64,000 nucleotides of DNA from Amorphoplanes digitatis (GCF_014205335.1 NZ_JACHNH010000001.1:2722501-2786500), one strand, 5' to 3'. Counted from the first letter of the stretch, positions 1 through 9,467 are shown. Numbers and translations are program-made. Notes: generated by a model not told the origin, from the sequence alone.

Positions 1-624
1 GGTCCGCGTACCGTCGCGGTCGTGCTGTCCGGTTCCCGTGACGACGGGACGGCCGGCGCCGCCGTGGTCGCGGAGCACGGCGGCACGGTCATCATTCAGG
101 ATCCGGACGACGCCCTGCACCCCTCCATGCCCCGTAGCGTGCTCGAGCACGTCGGGCGGGCGCAGGCCTGCCGCACCGAGAAGCTGGGTCAACTGATCTC
201 CGAGACCGTGTCCAAGCTGGTGGACCACGGTGCGGCCGCCGACGAGCTGGTGCGCCAGGAGGCGGTGGTGGACGATCTCGCCGCGGGCCGGCCGGCCGGG
301 TTCGCGTGCCCCGCCTGCCACGGCGGACTCTTCGAGATGGCCGGCGAGCCCACGCCGCGCTACCAGTGCTGGGTCGGGCACACCTGGTCGCCGGAGAGCC
401 TGCTCGAGGAGCAGGCGGCGGCGTTCGAGGGCGCGCTGTGGATGGCACTGCGCAGCCTCGAGGAGAAGGCCGCCCTCGCCCGGCGCATGGGCCGGGACGC
501 CCGGCTACGGCAGCATCAGGCCACCGTCGAGAGGTACGAGGAGACGGCGCTGGAGGCGACGCGGGCCGGCGAGCTGATCCGCGAGCTGATCCGGCGGCTG
601 GACCGGGCTCCCGTGGAGGCATGA
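1..624 (+). CDS. cheB: CheB-type protein-glutamate methylesterase, 5' end outside window
   Basis: The frame is open from base 1, so only the C-terminal part is present. The first residues include LSGSRDDGTAGA, which matches the CheB motif around the third catalytic-triad residue (the Asp of DDG). CheB enzymes demethylate or deamidate chemoreceptor glutamyl residues in the cytoplasm. Downstream of the catalytic domain is a cysteine pair (CPAC) and a QCWVGHTWSPESLL segment followed by a helical tail of about 70 residues. This extension is common in CheB proteins that lack a receiver domain and may be a small metal-binding or dimerisation unit. The gene lies 43 bp upstream of a CheR-type methyltransferase on the same strand, the usual partner. 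Family assignment is firm; whether a receiver domain exists upstream cannot be seen. Confidence 0.88.
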   Translation, partial: GPRTVAVVLSGSRDDGTAGAAVVAEHGGTVIIQDPDDALHPSMPRSVLEHVGRAQACRTEKLGQLISETVSKLVDHGAAADELVRQEAVVDDLAAGRPAGFACPACHGGLFEMAGEPTPRYQCWVGHTWSPESLLEEQAAAFEGALWMALRSLEEKAALARRMGRDARLRQHQATVERYEETALEATRAGELIRELIRRLDRAPVEA

Positions 625-667
625 TGGCGCGGACGATGACGAGGCGGCCCTCGCGGCGGCCGGTACG

Positions 668-2542
668 GTGAGGACCGTGACGCAGCCGGATCCTCAGTTC
701 GAGCAACTCCTGCTGTACCTCAAGGAGTCGCGGGGCTTCGATTTCACCGGGTACAAGCGGTCCAGCCTGATGCGGCGCGTCGGCCGGCGGATGGCTCAGG
801 TGTCGGTGCCGGACTACGCCGAGTACCTGGACTACCTCGAGGTGCATCCGGAGGAGTTCACCGCGCTCTTCAACACCATCCTGATCAACGTGACCAGCTT
901 CTTCCGCGACGTGGAGGCCTGGGACCACCTGCGTACGGAGGTGATACCGGCGCTGCTCGCGGCCAAGGAGACCGGCGCACCGATCCGGGTGTGGAGTGCC
1001 GGCTGCGCCTCGGGCGAGGAGGCGTACAGCCTGGCGATCATGTTGTCGGAGATCCTCGGTGTCGACGAGTTCCGGCACCGGGTCAAGATCTACGCCACCG
1101 ACGTCGACGAGGAGGGGCTCACCGCGGCGCGGCACGCCTCGTACTCCGAGCGTGACCTCGCCGGGATGCCGCCCGAGCTGCTGGAGCGCTACTTCGAGGC
1201 GTCGGCGAACAGGCACGTCTTCCGCAAGGACCTGCGCCGGTCGGTGATCTTCGGCCGCAACGACCTCGTGCAGGACGCGCCGATCTCCCGGATCGACCTG
1301 CTCGTGTGCCGCAACGCCCTGATGTACTTCAACGCGGAGACCCAGTCGCGGATCCTGTCGCGGTTCCACTTCGCCCTCGGCCGCGGTGGGGTCCTCTTCC
1401 TCGGCAAGGCGGAGATGCTGCTGAGCCACGCCAACCTGTTCACCCCGATCGACCTCAAGCGCCGGATCTTCCGCAAGGTGCTGCCGGCGCACGCCACGAC
1501 CGGCGGCTACCTGAGCGAGATGCCGCCGGCCCTGGCGCGTGACGAGCTGGTCGGGCTGGATCGCCTGCGCGGCGAGGCGTTCACCGCGAGCCCGGTGGCC
1601 CAGGTCGTGTTGACCTCGGACGGGCTGGTGGCGCTCTCCAACCGGCAGGCCGAGACGATGTTCGGCGTGTCGACCAAGGACCTCGGCCGGCCGTTCCGCG
1701 ATCTCGACCTGTCGTACCGGCCGGTGGAGCTGCGCGGGCTGATCGAGCAGGCGCAGGTGGAGCGGCGCATGCACCGGCTCACCGACGTGGAGTTCCTCCG
1801 CGCGCCGGGCGAGACGGTGCACCTCGAGGTGCAGATCAACCCGCTGGTGAACAACGACGCCAGCCTGCTCGGTGTCTCGCTGATCTTCCTCGACGTGACG
1901 GCGGCGTACCGCCTCCAGGAGGACCTGGAGCACGCCAACCGGCAGTTGGAGACCGCGTACGAGGAGTTGCAGTCGACGAACGAGGAGCTGGAGACCACAA
2001 ATGAGGAGCTCCAGTCCACGGTCGAGGAGCTGGAGACGACGAACGAGGAACTCCAGTCCACGAACGAGGAGCTGGAGACCATGAACGAGGAGCTCCAGTC
2101 GACGAACGACGAGCTCCAGTCGATCAACGACGAGTTGCGCGACCGCACCGGCGAGCTGGACACCGCCAACGCCTTCCTCGAGGCCATCCTCACCAGCCTG
2201 CGGGCCGGCGTCGCGGTCGTCGACCAGGACATGCACCTACAGGCGTGGAACCGGCGCGCCGAGGATCTGTGGGGGCTGCGCCGGGACGAGGCCGTCGGCC
2301 AGCACCTCCTGAACCTGGACATCGGCCTGCCGACCGATCAGCTGCGACCGGCCATCAAGCGGGTACTCACCGGCGAGCCCCAGCCGCAGGAGCTGACGCT
2401 GCCGGCGGTGAACCGGCGCGGCCGGGCCATCGACGTGCGCGTCGTCTGCTCGGCCCTGGCCCGCGACAACGGCTCGGCGCTCGGCGTCATCCTCGTCATG
2501 GACCCCACCGGCGACGACGGGCAGCCTCTCACGGCACCGTGA
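668..2542 (+). CDS. cheR: CheR-type MCP methyltransferase with coiled coil and PAS domain
   Basis: 624 residues. The N-terminal 270 residues form a CheR methyltransferase: the helical CheR_N part with a YKRSSLMRR stretch, then the SAM-binding part with VWSAGCASGEEAYSLAI and the DLLVCRNALMYF motif. A PAS-like segment follows (about 290-410). Next is a long coiled coil (about 420-500) made of repeated EELQSTNEELETTN-like units, and then a second PAS domain (about 505-610). This CheB/CheR-PAS arrangement is typical of alternative sensory systems rather than flagellar chemotaxis. The start is a GTG at 668; a second GTG at 677 is possible. The 3' end overlaps the convergent glycosidase gene by 14 bp. 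No histidine kinase domain is present, unlike CheB-CheR-PAS-kinase fusions. Confidence 0.92.
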   Translation: MRTVTQPDPQFEQLLLYLKESRGFDFTGYKRSSLMRRVGRRMAQVSVPDYAEYLDYLEVHPEEFTALFNTILINVTSFFRDVEAWDHLRTEVIPALLAAKETGAPIRVWSAGCASGEEAYSLAIMLSEILGVDEFRHRVKIYATDVDEEGLTAARHASYSERDLAGMPPELLERYFEASANRHVFRKDLRRSVIFGRNDLVQDAPISRIDLLVCRNALMYFNAETQSRILSRFHFALGRGGVLFLGKAEMLLSHANLFTPIDLKRRIFRKVLPAHATTGGYLSEMPPALARDELVGLDRLRGEAFTASPVAQVVLTSDGLVALSNRQAETMFGVSTKDLGRPFRDLDLSYRPVELRGLIEQAQVERRMHRLTDVEFLRAPGETVHLEVQINPLVNNDASLLGVSLIFLDVTAAYRLQEDLEHANRQLETAYEELQSTNEELETTNEELQSTVEELETTNEELQSTNEELETMNEELQSTNDELQSINDELRDRTGELDTANAFLEAILTSLRAGVAVVDQDMHLQAWNRRAEDLWGLRRDEAVGQHLLNLDIGLPTDQLRPAIKRVLTGEPQPQELTLPAVNRRGRAIDVRVVCSALARDNGSALGVILVMDPTGDDGQPLTAP

Positions 2543-5500
2543 AGGACGACGTGTACGGCTCGCGGATCGGCACGCCGCCGGGCCCGGTGCTGCTCACCTG
2601 CGCCACCGTGAGCGTGTACGACCCGGGCGCCAGCGCGGCCGCCGGCGTCCACACCAGCGTCCCCGGCACGGGCTCGGCGACCGTGCCCGGCACCGCGCCG
2701 CCCGGACCGGTGATGGTGATCGAGCCGGTGTAGTCGGCGCCGGCGGGCTGGACGTCGCGCTGGAACACGACGGTCGCCGCGCTCGCCGTCGCGGTGGCGG
2801 AGACGACGAGCGGGTCGCGCCAGAACTGGATGGCCAGGTGGGTGTCGGGCACGCCGGGCTCGCCCCACTCGGTGGAGGTGTCGTCGACGAGCATGGTGCG
2901 GGTGATGCCGCCGTCCACCGTGACGCTGCGGTTGTTGGTGCCGACGATCGAACCCCAGTCCTCGACGGTCTCCCAGGTGCCGCGGGTGTACTTGTACTGG
3001 ATGTCGGTGCCGTCCAGCACCGTGACGGTGGCCTCCCAGATGCCGCCGCCGCGGTCGGTCATCGCCTGCTTGCCCGGATCCCACGGACCCAGTTCGGTGA
3101 TGTTGCCGGGCACGTACAGCGTCGCCCCGGCCGGCGTGCCGGGCGGCGCCAGCACCCGCCACGTCACCGCGACCGGCCGGACCGGCACGCTCAGCGCGGC
3201 GGGCAGGCTCACCGCGCCGCCGTCCGGATTGCGGTACGCCAGGTGGGCGACCACGTCGGCGGTGCGCGGCGACGGGCCGGACGGCGTGACGTCGTACGTG
3301 ACGGTGAACGTGCCGCCGGGTGCCAGCGACGACGCGGTGGCCGGCGTTCGCGGTGTGATCACCCAGCCCGCCGGCGCGGTGACCGTCGCCGACAGCGCCC
3401 GGATCGCGCCGGGGCCGTCGTTGCGGGCGGTCGTCACCAGGCGGCTGGTCGCGCCGGACTGCAACCCGTCCGGTGCGGTGAAGGTCAGGTCGACGGCCGG
3501 CTGCCGCGCCACGGTCAGCGGTTCGCCGTCGTGCGTGACGGTCACCGCCCGGGTGCCCGCCGTGGCCGGTACCTCCACGACGAGCAGGCGCTTCCCGGCG
3601 TCGTACGCGAAGGGCGCGGCACGCCCGGCGACGGTGACGACGCGCGGGCGGGAGACCCCGGCGAACTCGACCGTGTACCGGCGGGCCGCCGGGGCGCCCG
3701 GGTAGGCGCCGGCGACCGGGCCGACGATGAGCGCCGGGCGGCGGCCCTCGTCGTAGCGCACCGGGATCCGGGCGTACCGGCCGTCGCGGTAGCCGAGGCC
3801 GTCGCCGGCGTCGTCGTAGACCGTGGTGCGGCCCGAGGCGTGCGGGTAGACGGTGAGCCGGAGCCGGTCGGGCGGCTGCGCGGCGACGTTGGCGGCCGGC
3901 TGCGCCCGGGCCACGATGCCTCCGGCGCGGACGTACACCGGCAGGCGGTCCGGCGTCGCGGCGACCGTGCGGGTGCCCGGGCCCCGCAGCGTCTCACCGG
4001 TGAAGAAGTCGGTCCAGGTGCCCGGCGGGAACCACACCGGCGTGGTGGTGCTCAGCCCCGGCGCGGTCACCGGCGCGACCAGCAGCGAGTCGCCCAGCAT
4101 GTACTGGGTGTCGTGGCGGTACGCCTCGTCGAGCTCGGGCCAGTCGAGGTACAGCGCCCGGGCCATCGGCAGCCCGGTGTCGTAGGTCTGCCGCGCCGCC
4201 GTGTACAGGTACGGCACCAGCGACTCGCGCAGGCGCAGGAAGTCTGCGGCCGGCCCGCCGACCGCGTCGGTGTACTCCCACGGCAGGCGGTCGCCGTGGT
4301 CGGAGTGCAGCCGCAGGATCGGCTGGAACGCGCCGAGCTGCACCCAGCGCAGGTAGAGGTCGCCGGGCAGATGCTTGCCCGCGAAGCTGCCGATGTCGTG
4401 GCTGACGTACGACACCCCGATGCTCGCCTCGGCCGGCGTCATCGCGGCGGCGAACCGCAGGCTCTCCCAGTCCGGCCGCGTGTCGCCGGTGAAGTGCACG
4501 GTGCTGCGGTGCTCGGCCCACGGCCCGGACGGGCCGGGCGTCGTGTACGCGGGGAAGGACGCGCCGATCCGCGACAGCGAGAAGCCGCGCTGCCCGCGCC
4601 GCTCACCGTCGCGGCGGTACAGCTCGTTGACCCAGCTGTCCGCGGTCACGCCCGGCGTGCCGGCGACGCTGTCGTCGCAGCAGTAGTCCAGCCACCATTG
4701 CCGCACGCCCTGTTCCTCGAACGGCCGGTGCAGCTCGTCGTACGCCGCGGCCTGGTCCGGATCGGTCCAGTCGAAGCGGTACGGGTTCGGCGCGAAGCTG
4801 CTCGCCGCCCGGGTGAGCTTGCCCTTCGCGGTGGCCTGCGCCTGCGCGAAGCGCGGATCGTCGCCGGAGATCGCGGCGTGCACGTTGAGCGTCGCGGCGA
4901 TGCCCTGGCCGTTCAGGCCGTCGAGGAACTTCTCCGGATCCGGGAACAGGTCGTTGTTCCAGTTCCAGCCGGCCCACTGGTTCGGCGCCTTCCAGTCCGT
5001 GTCGATCACCAGCGAGTCGAGCGGCACCTCGTGCTCGCGGAACGCGGGCAGCAGCGAGTCCTCGTAGTCCGCGGCGCTGTACGCCTGATATTTGGAGAAC
5101 CAGGTGCCGAAGGCCCACTTCGGCGGTAGCAGGGAAGGCCCGGTGAGCGTGCGCAGGTCGGCCAGCCCGCGCCGGTAGTCGTGGCCGTAGCCGAACAGGT
5201 AGCCGTCCTGGTAGGCGCCGGCGTGCGCCGGCCGCGCCGCGACCCAGTCGCCGTCGCGCACCGCGGTGGCGGTGTCGTCGAGCAGGTGCCAGCCGCCGCG
5301 GTTGAGCATGCCGGGGTGCAGCTTGATCTGCTCGGCCGGGCCGGCCTGCCCCGCGTAGTAGTCCAGGCCGCGGTACCAGCCGCCGAGCGTGTCGTCGCGC
5401 GCGGGCGACCCGAACTCCGGGTGCACGCTCGTCGCCCGTCCGCCGACGCGCAGCTCCAGCGTGGTGTTCGCGGGCGTCACCGGCCCGCTGCCGAGCCGGT

Positions 5501-5810
5501 ACCGCAGCGTCACCGCGCTGGTGCGCACCCGCAGCTCGCCGCCGCGGGTCGAGGCGGCGAACCAGGTGCGCCCGGGTGCGCGGTCGACGGCGTTGAACGT
5601 CGGGCGGTTCTCGAACGCGTCGTCCTGCGCGTACTCCAGGCGCAGCAGCGTCGGGGTGAGCACCTGCACCCGCAGGTGGCCCGCCCGGACGGTCTGGCCG
5701 TGTACGTCCGGCGCCGGCGGCGCGGCGAGGGCCGCGCCGGGCGCCGCGGTCAGGAGCAGCAGGACGGAGAAGAGGCCCGCCAAGCGGGCGCCACCGATAT
5801 GCCTCGACAC
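2529..5810 (-). CDS. Secreted GH31 family glycosidase with C-terminal CBM20 starch-binding domain
   Basis: Start chosen at a GTG at 5810: on the minus strand AGGGGG lies 5 nt upstream, and the protein then begins with a signal peptide (SRHIGGARLAGLFSVLLLLTAAPGAALA). A longer frame to 5876 lacks both. The protein has 1093 residues. The GH31 catalytic barrel shows the nucleophile region WWLDYCCDD (about residue 375) and the acid/base-side motif SHDIGSF (about 470). Beta-sandwich and bacterial alpha-galactosidase-type NEW3-like segments follow. At about 880-975 is a CBM20 domain (PGNITELGPWDP, then a YKYTRGTWETVEDW stretch). Known GH31 activities include alpha-glucosidase, alpha-xylosidase and transglucosidase; CBM20 suggests starch or other alpha-glucan. 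Exact specificity is not determined. Its 3' end overlaps the cheR-like gene. Confidence 0.9.
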   Translation of the reverse strand: MSRHIGGARLAGLFSVLLLLTAAPGAALAAPPAPDVHGQTVRAGHLRVQVLTPTLLRLEYAQDDAFENRPTFNAVDRAPGRTWFAASTRGGELRVRTSAVTLRYRLGSGPVTPANTTLELRVGGRATSVHPEFGSPARDDTLGGWYRGLDYYAGQAGPAEQIKLHPGMLNRGGWHLLDDTATAVRDGDWVAARPAHAGAYQDGYLFGYGHDYRRGLADLRTLTGPSLLPPKWAFGTWFSKYQAYSAADYEDSLLPAFREHEVPLDSLVIDTDWKAPNQWAGWNWNNDLFPDPEKFLDGLNGQGIAATLNVHAAISGDDPRFAQAQATAKGKLTRAASSFAPNPYRFDWTDPDQAAAYDELHRPFEEQGVRQWWLDYCCDDSVAGTPGVTADSWVNELYRRDGERRGQRGFSLSRIGASFPAYTTPGPSGPWAEHRSTVHFTGDTRPDWESLRFAAAMTPAEASIGVSYVSHDIGSFAGKHLPGDLYLRWVQLGAFQPILRLHSDHGDRLPWEYTDAVGGPAADFLRLRESLVPYLYTAARQTYDTGLPMARALYLDWPELDEAYRHDTQYMLGDSLLVAPVTAPGLSTTTPVWFPPGTWTDFFTGETLRGPGTRTVAATPDRLPVYVRAGGIVARAQPAANVAAQPPDRLRLTVYPHASGRTTVYDDAGDGLGYRDGRYARIPVRYDEGRRPALIVGPVAGAYPGAPAARRYTVEFAGVSRPRVVTVAGRAAPFAYDAGKRLLVVEVPATAGTRAVTVTHDGEPLTVARQPAVDLTFTAPDGLQSGATSRLVTTARNDGPGAIRALSATVTAPAGWVITPRTPATASSLAPGGTFTVTYDVTPSGPSPRTADVVAHLAYRNPDGGAVSLPAALSVPVRPVAVTWRVLAPPGTPAGATLYVPGNITELGPWDPGKQAMTDRGGGIWEATVTVLDGTDIQYKYTRGTWETVEDWGSIVGTNNRSVTVDGGITRTMLVDDTSTEWGEPGVPDTHLAIQFWRDPLVVSATATASAATVVFQRDVQPAGADYTGSITITGPGGAVPGTVAEPVPGTLVWTPAAALAPGSYTLTVAQVSSTGPGGVPIREPYTSSFTVP

Positions 5811-5911
5811 GACGACCCCCTGAGCGCGTAACAGGAACGTCACAGAGTTACGCGAGCGTCGCCCCGCCGAACTCACTGTGTCAATAGGACGGTGTCTGTT
5901 TGGGCAGCAAA

Positions 5912-5940
5912 GCCCGGCCCCGGGTGCACCGGGGCCGGGC
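5912..5940 (-). terminator. Strong GC hairpin downstream of the protease gene
   Basis: A perfect 12-bp inverted repeat (GCCCGGCCCCGG and its complement) encloses a 5-nt loop, 20 bp past the protease stop codon. It lies between the protease and the next minus-strand gene. There is only a short T-rich run after it on the minus strand, as is usual for high-GC actinomycete terminators. Confidence 0.75.
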
Positions 5941-5960
5941 CGTGGCCTGCGTGATTCGGG

Positions 5961-7145
5961 TCAGTTGGAGAGGGTTGCGGTGTAGAGCAGCCGGTTCGGC
6001 GAGCCGCTGCCCGGGCTGGTCACCAGCCCGGTGGTGGCGGCGGCGACGATCGCGCTGTTTGTGGTCGCCACCGACGCGCCGGGGTGTGCGGCGAGGTAGA
6101 GCGCGGCCGCGCCGGCGACGTGCGGCGAGGAGAACGAGGTGCCGCTGCCGGTGTAGGTGGCGGTGTTGCTGGTGCGCCAGGCCGAGGTGATGTCGACGCC
6201 GGGTGCGAACAGGTCCAGCACGGCGCCGTAGTTGGACCAGGACGCCCGGGCGTCGGTGCGGCCGGTGGCGCCGACGGTCAGCGCCTCGGTGACCCGGGCG
6301 GGCGAGGTGTTCGCGGCGTTCACCCCGGAGTTGCCGGCCGCGATCGCGTACGGGATGCCGGCGCTGATGGACCGCCTGACCGCGGCGTCCAGGGTGGAGC
6401 TGGCGCCGCCGCCGAGACTGAGGTTCGCGACCGACCGGCCGGGCACCGCGTTGGCGGTGACCCAGTCGATGCCGGCGATGACCCCGGCGGTGGTGCCCGA
6501 CCCGTTGTTGTCCAGGACGCGGACGCCGACGACGTTCGCGCCCTTGGCGACGCCGTAGGTCCGGCCGACGGCGACCCCCGCGACGAACGTGCCGTGCCCG
6601 TTGCCGTCCTGCGCCACGTTGTCGCCCTCGACGGCGTCGTAGCCGTAGCTCGCCCGGCCGCCGAAGTCCTGGTGGCCGACGGTGATGCCGGTGTCGACGA
6701 CGTAGACGGTGACGCCGGCGCTGGGTCCGTAGGTGTACGTCTGGCTCAGCGGCAGGTTCCGCTGGTCGGCGCGGTCCAGGCCCCACGGCGCCGCGGTCTG
6801 CGTGTCGCTGATCCGCACGGCCTGGTCGGCCTCGACGGAGGCCACCGCGGGGTCGGCGGCCAGCCGCGCGGCCTGCCGGGGGCTCAGCCGCGCGGTGTAG
6901 CCCTCGATCGCGTGGCCGAAGACGCGGCCGACGGTGCCGCCGTAGCGCTGGGCGAGCCGGCCGGCGCGGGCCGCGTCGACCTGCGTGCCGTCCTTGAGCA
7001 CGACGAGGTAGCTGCCGGCGACCGCGGAGGGGCTGTCGGCGTGCAGGACCGTTCCGGTCGGCTCGGCGGCGATCGCGGGCGCCGCGCCGGCGACGGCGAG
7101 CGCGGTGCCGGCGAGCGCGGCGGCGAGGGTGGCGGTGTGACGCAT
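5961..7145 (-). CDS. Secreted subtilisin-like serine protease (S8) with I9 propeptide
   Basis: Start set at the ATG at 7145, which has AGGAGG 6 nt upstream and opens a signal peptide (MRHTATLAAALAGTALAVAG). An in-frame extension to 7271 is non-coding in character. The protein has 394 residues. An inhibitor-I9 propeptide (about 45-110: YLVVLKDGTQVDAARAGRLA onwards) precedes the catalytic domain. Catalytic triad: Asp in VYVVDTGI (about 148), His in NGHGTFVAG (about 183), Ser in SGTSFSSPHVAG (about 337). It ends shortly after the catalytic domain with no extra C-terminal domain. A terminator hairpin follows. Expected to act outside the cell in peptide scavenging. Confidence 0.93.
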   Translation of the reverse strand: MRHTATLAAALAGTALAVAGAAPAIAAEPTGTVLHADSPSAVAGSYLVVLKDGTQVDAARAGRLAQRYGGTVGRVFGHAIEGYTARLSPRQAARLAADPAVASVEADQAVRISDTQTAAPWGLDRADQRNLPLSQTYTYGPSAGVTVYVVDTGITVGHQDFGGRASYGYDAVEGDNVAQDGNGHGTFVAGVAVGRTYGVAKGANVVGVRVLDNNGSGTTAGVIAGIDWVTANAVPGRSVANLSLGGGASSTLDAAVRRSISAGIPYAIAAGNSGVNAANTSPARVTEALTVGATGRTDARASWSNYGAVLDLFAPGVDITSAWRTSNTATYTGSGTSFSSPHVAGAAALYLAAHPGASVATTNSAIVAAATTGLVTSPGSGSPNRLLYTATLSN

Positions 7146-7227
7146 GTGTTCCTCCTGGCCTTCGGCGTCCGGGTGACGCCTGAGGAAGACGCTAGGCAGG
7201 AACCATTGATTGATGATCAACGATACG

Positions 7228-8394
7228 TTAGGGCTTTGCGAAGCCGAGACTCGGCGCCACCGCATTGACATGCCAGTCGCCGACGAGGCGCTCCTTGTAG
7301 ATCCGCGGGTTGTGCGAGGCGATCGTGCGTGCGTTGCGCCAGTGCCGGTCGAGCTGGGTGTCCGCGTCGAGCGCGGACGAGCTGAGCGCGTCGTACAGCA
7401 GCGTGGTGGCCTGGAGCACCAGCTCGGTGACGGCGACCTGCGCCTCGTAGACGACGACCGTCGCCGCGTGCACCCCCTCGGGGTCGATGCCGGCTATCGC
7501 CTCGTCCGCGACGGGATCGAGCGCGCGGGCCGCGGTGAGCACCGCGGCCTCGGCGGCGTAGGCGTACGCGGCGACCTTGCCGACGACCGCGAGGACCTGT
7601 GCGTCCTCGCGGGCGGTCGCCCCGACGCCGTGCCGGTACGCCCTGGTGCGGTTGCGGACGGCCGCGACGAGGTCGCGCTGGGCCGCGCGGGCGATGCCCG
7701 CGAGCGTCGCGAGGTGCACCAGCTGGTAGACCGCGTCCTGGTAGGGCGCGCGTTCGAGGAACGGGAAGGTGCCGACGTCGTCGACGGCGACCCCGGTGAA
7801 GCGGGCGGTCCCGCTGCCCGTGGTGCGCTGGCCGATGCCCGGCCAGTCGTCGACGACCTCCACGCCGGGTGCCGTCGCGGGCACGACGGCGATGACATGC
7901 TCGTCGCCCCGCTTCGCCGCGACGCTGATCCAGTCCGCGAAGAGGCTGCCGGTGCTGTAGTACTTCGTCCCGGTGAGCAGGCCGGCCTGCGACAGCACGG
8001 TGTTCTGCTCGCCGAAATCGGTGCCCCGCTCCGACCAGGCGCCGCCGACCACGGCCCCGCCCGCGATCACCTTGCGCCAGTGGTCGTTGCTGCCGTCCGC
8101 CGCGGGTTGCAGCCGGTCCTCGACGAACGCGATGTGGTTGCGCCAGATCTGCGGCAGGTTGGAGTCGGCGGCGCCGAGGTGGATCAGCACCTCGAAGAAC
8201 GTGGCCAGGCTCACGCCGCGCCCGTGCTCGCCGGGCGGGCAGCGCAGGGCGCCGAACCCGGCCTCCGCCAGCGCCCGCACCTCGTCGCGGGGCAGCGTCC
8301 GCCCGCGCTCCCGCGCGGCCGCGGTGTCGCCGATCTGCTCGAGGATCGGAGCGAAGCGTTCGAGCAGTTCGGCGGTGGTCTGTGCCTCGGTCAT
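7228..8394 (-). CDS. Acyl-CoA dehydrogenase-like flavin monooxygenase (DszC/SfnC type)
   Basis: 388 residues with the acyl-CoA dehydrogenase fold, but of the branch that uses reduced flavin and oxygen. DszC oxidises dibenzothiophene sulfur and related enzymes act on organosulfur or nitrogen compounds. Visible family traits are NLPQIWRNHIAFVE near the N-terminus, the GTKYYSTGSLFADWISV strand, VVDDWPGIGQRTTGSGT in the middle, and DRHWRNARTIASHNP at the C-terminus. There is no acyl-CoA catalytic base in an obvious position. SD GGGAG precedes ATG 8394. It is 29 bp downstream of the LysR gene and probably co-transcribed with it. A second, divergent family member is encoded at 17396-18607. The substrate is unknown. 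Confidence 0.85.
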   Translation of the reverse strand: MTEAQTTAELLERFAPILEQIGDTAAARERGRTLPRDEVRALAEAGFGALRCPPGEHGRGVSLATFFEVLIHLGAADSNLPQIWRNHIAFVEDRLQPAADGSNDHWRKVIAGGAVVGGAWSERGTDFGEQNTVLSQAGLLTGTKYYSTGSLFADWISVAAKRGDEHVIAVVPATAPGVEVVDDWPGIGQRTTGSGTARFTGVAVDDVGTFPFLERAPYQDAVYQLVHLATLAGIARAAQRDLVAAVRNRTRAYRHGVGATAREDAQVLAVVGKVAAYAYAAEAAVLTAARALDPVADEAIAGIDPEGVHAATVVVYEAQVAVTELVLQATTLLYDALSSSALDADTQLDRHWRNARTIASHNPRIYKERLVGDWHVNAVAPSLGFAKP

Positions 8395-8423
8395 GACTCT
8401 CCCTGTGCCGGATGGGTCGGTGG

Positions 8424-9338
8424 TCAGGCGGTGCGGGCGGGCAGGGGCCGCCCGGCCCGCTCGCGCAGGTGTGTCAGCAGCTGGAGCACGGCCGGCTGCA
8501 CCCGGGTCTGGCGGCGGTGCAGCGCCGTCATGGTGATGACCGTGGTGTCGCCGACCAGCGGCCTGGTCACGATCAGCCCGGCACGTTCGAGCGGATCACC
8601 GAGCACGCTGTAGTCGGGCAGGACGGTGAGCCCGATGCCCTCGGCGACCATCATCTTGCCCATCTCGGCGCCGTCGGTGGAGTGCCAGGCGGCCGGCAGA
8701 TCGGAGCCGAAGAGCCGGTGCGCGAACCGGTACATCAGGTAGCCGGAGCGCATCGCGACGAAGCGCTCCCCGCGCAGGTCGTCGGCCGAGACCGCGGCCC
8801 GCGCTGCGAGGGGGTGCCCGGCCGGCAGGACCGCCGCGGGGCGGCCGGCGAGCAGGGCGGTGGCCTCCAGGTCGGGCGGCACGTCGTCGCCGTCGAGCAG
8901 GTTGACCAGGCCGAGGTCCAGGTTGCCCTCGGACAGCGACACGTGGATCTCGTCCTGCTGGAGGTTGCGCACCTCGACGGCGGAGCGGCCGTTCTCCGCC
9001 TGGAAGGCGCGCAGGGCGGGCAGGACGAGCGAGGCCGTGCCCGCGTTGACGGTGCCGATCCGCAGCAGCCGCCGGGTCGCCAGCTGGTCGCCGGCGGCGG
9101 CCTTGAGCCGCTCGACCGACTCCAGCACGTCGACGATCGGCTGGAGCAGTTCGCGGCCGGCGAGGCTGATCCGCGCGCCGGAGCGGTGCCGGTCCAGCAG
9201 GGTGACGCCGAGCTCGCGTTCGAGCTTGCGGATGGCCTCGCTGATGGCCGGCTGGGAGACGTGCAGCTGGTCGCTGGCGCGGCGCAGCGAGCCGTAGCGG
9301 GTGACGGCGGCGAGGTACTCGAGCTGCTCTATGCGCAT
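8424..9338 (-). CDS. LysR family transcriptional regulator
   Basis: 304 residues from the ATG at 9338 (GGAG 7 nt upstream). The N-terminal winged helix is clear: MRIEQLEYLAAVTRYGSLRR, then ASDQLHVSQPAISEAIRKLE. It is followed by a LysR substrate-binding domain with an RIGTVNAGTASLVLPALRAF start. It is transcribed away from the flavin monooxygenase operon beginning at 9468, the usual LysR arrangement, and upstream of the DszC-like gene at 7228-8394. It is therefore the likely co-inducer-responsive regulator of the whole locus. By analogy with CysB/Cbl/SfnR-controlled systems the signal may be sulfur status, but nothing in the sequence proves it. Confidence 0.92.
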   Translation of the reverse strand: MRIEQLEYLAAVTRYGSLRRASDQLHVSQPAISEAIRKLERELGVTLLDRHRSGARISLAGRELLQPIVDVLESVERLKAAAGDQLATRRLLRIGTVNAGTASLVLPALRAFQAENGRSAVEVRNLQQDEIHVSLSEGNLDLGLVNLLDGDDVPPDLEATALLAGRPAAVLPAGHPLAARAAVSADDLRGERFVAMRSGYLMYRFAHRLFGSDLPAAWHSTDGAEMGKMMVAEGIGLTVLPDYSVLGDPLERAGLIVTRPLVGDTTVITMTALHRRQTRVQPAVLQLLTHLRERAGRPLPARTA

Positions 9339-9467
9339 TGCTGACTCCGGAGGGTGATCGGGGGCGGCGTGGGGGCGATCGGTAACGCCTTCCATTCGAC
9401 GTCTTGCGCTGCCATAACCCACAAAGCCTATATTCCCCGTAGGGATTAAGTCGATCCGGAGATGCGC
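9339..9467. promoter_or_regulatory. Divergent promoter region with an imperfect dyad (candidate LysR site)
   Basis: This is the only spacer between the LysR gene and the divergent monooxygenase operon. It is locally AT-rich around CATAACCCACAAAGCC and TATATTCCCCGTAGGGATTA (about 9412-9448). ATTCCC-CGTA-GGGATT forms an imperfect dyad there. LysR proteins generally bind T-N11-A dyads in such regions. Exact -35/-10 boxes cannot be assigned with confidence. Confidence 0.45.

Noticed and set aside
92-2236. 714-residue frame on the minus strand across the CheB/CheR genes
   Set aside because: Antisense shadow: repetitive Leu/Val/Arg text generated by the coiled-coil repeat, no domain, wrong codon-position bias.
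2838-5129. 763-residue plus-strand frame inside the GH31 gene
   Set aside because: Arg/Ala/Gly-rich antisense shadow; the minus-strand protein has clear GH31 and CBM20 motifs.
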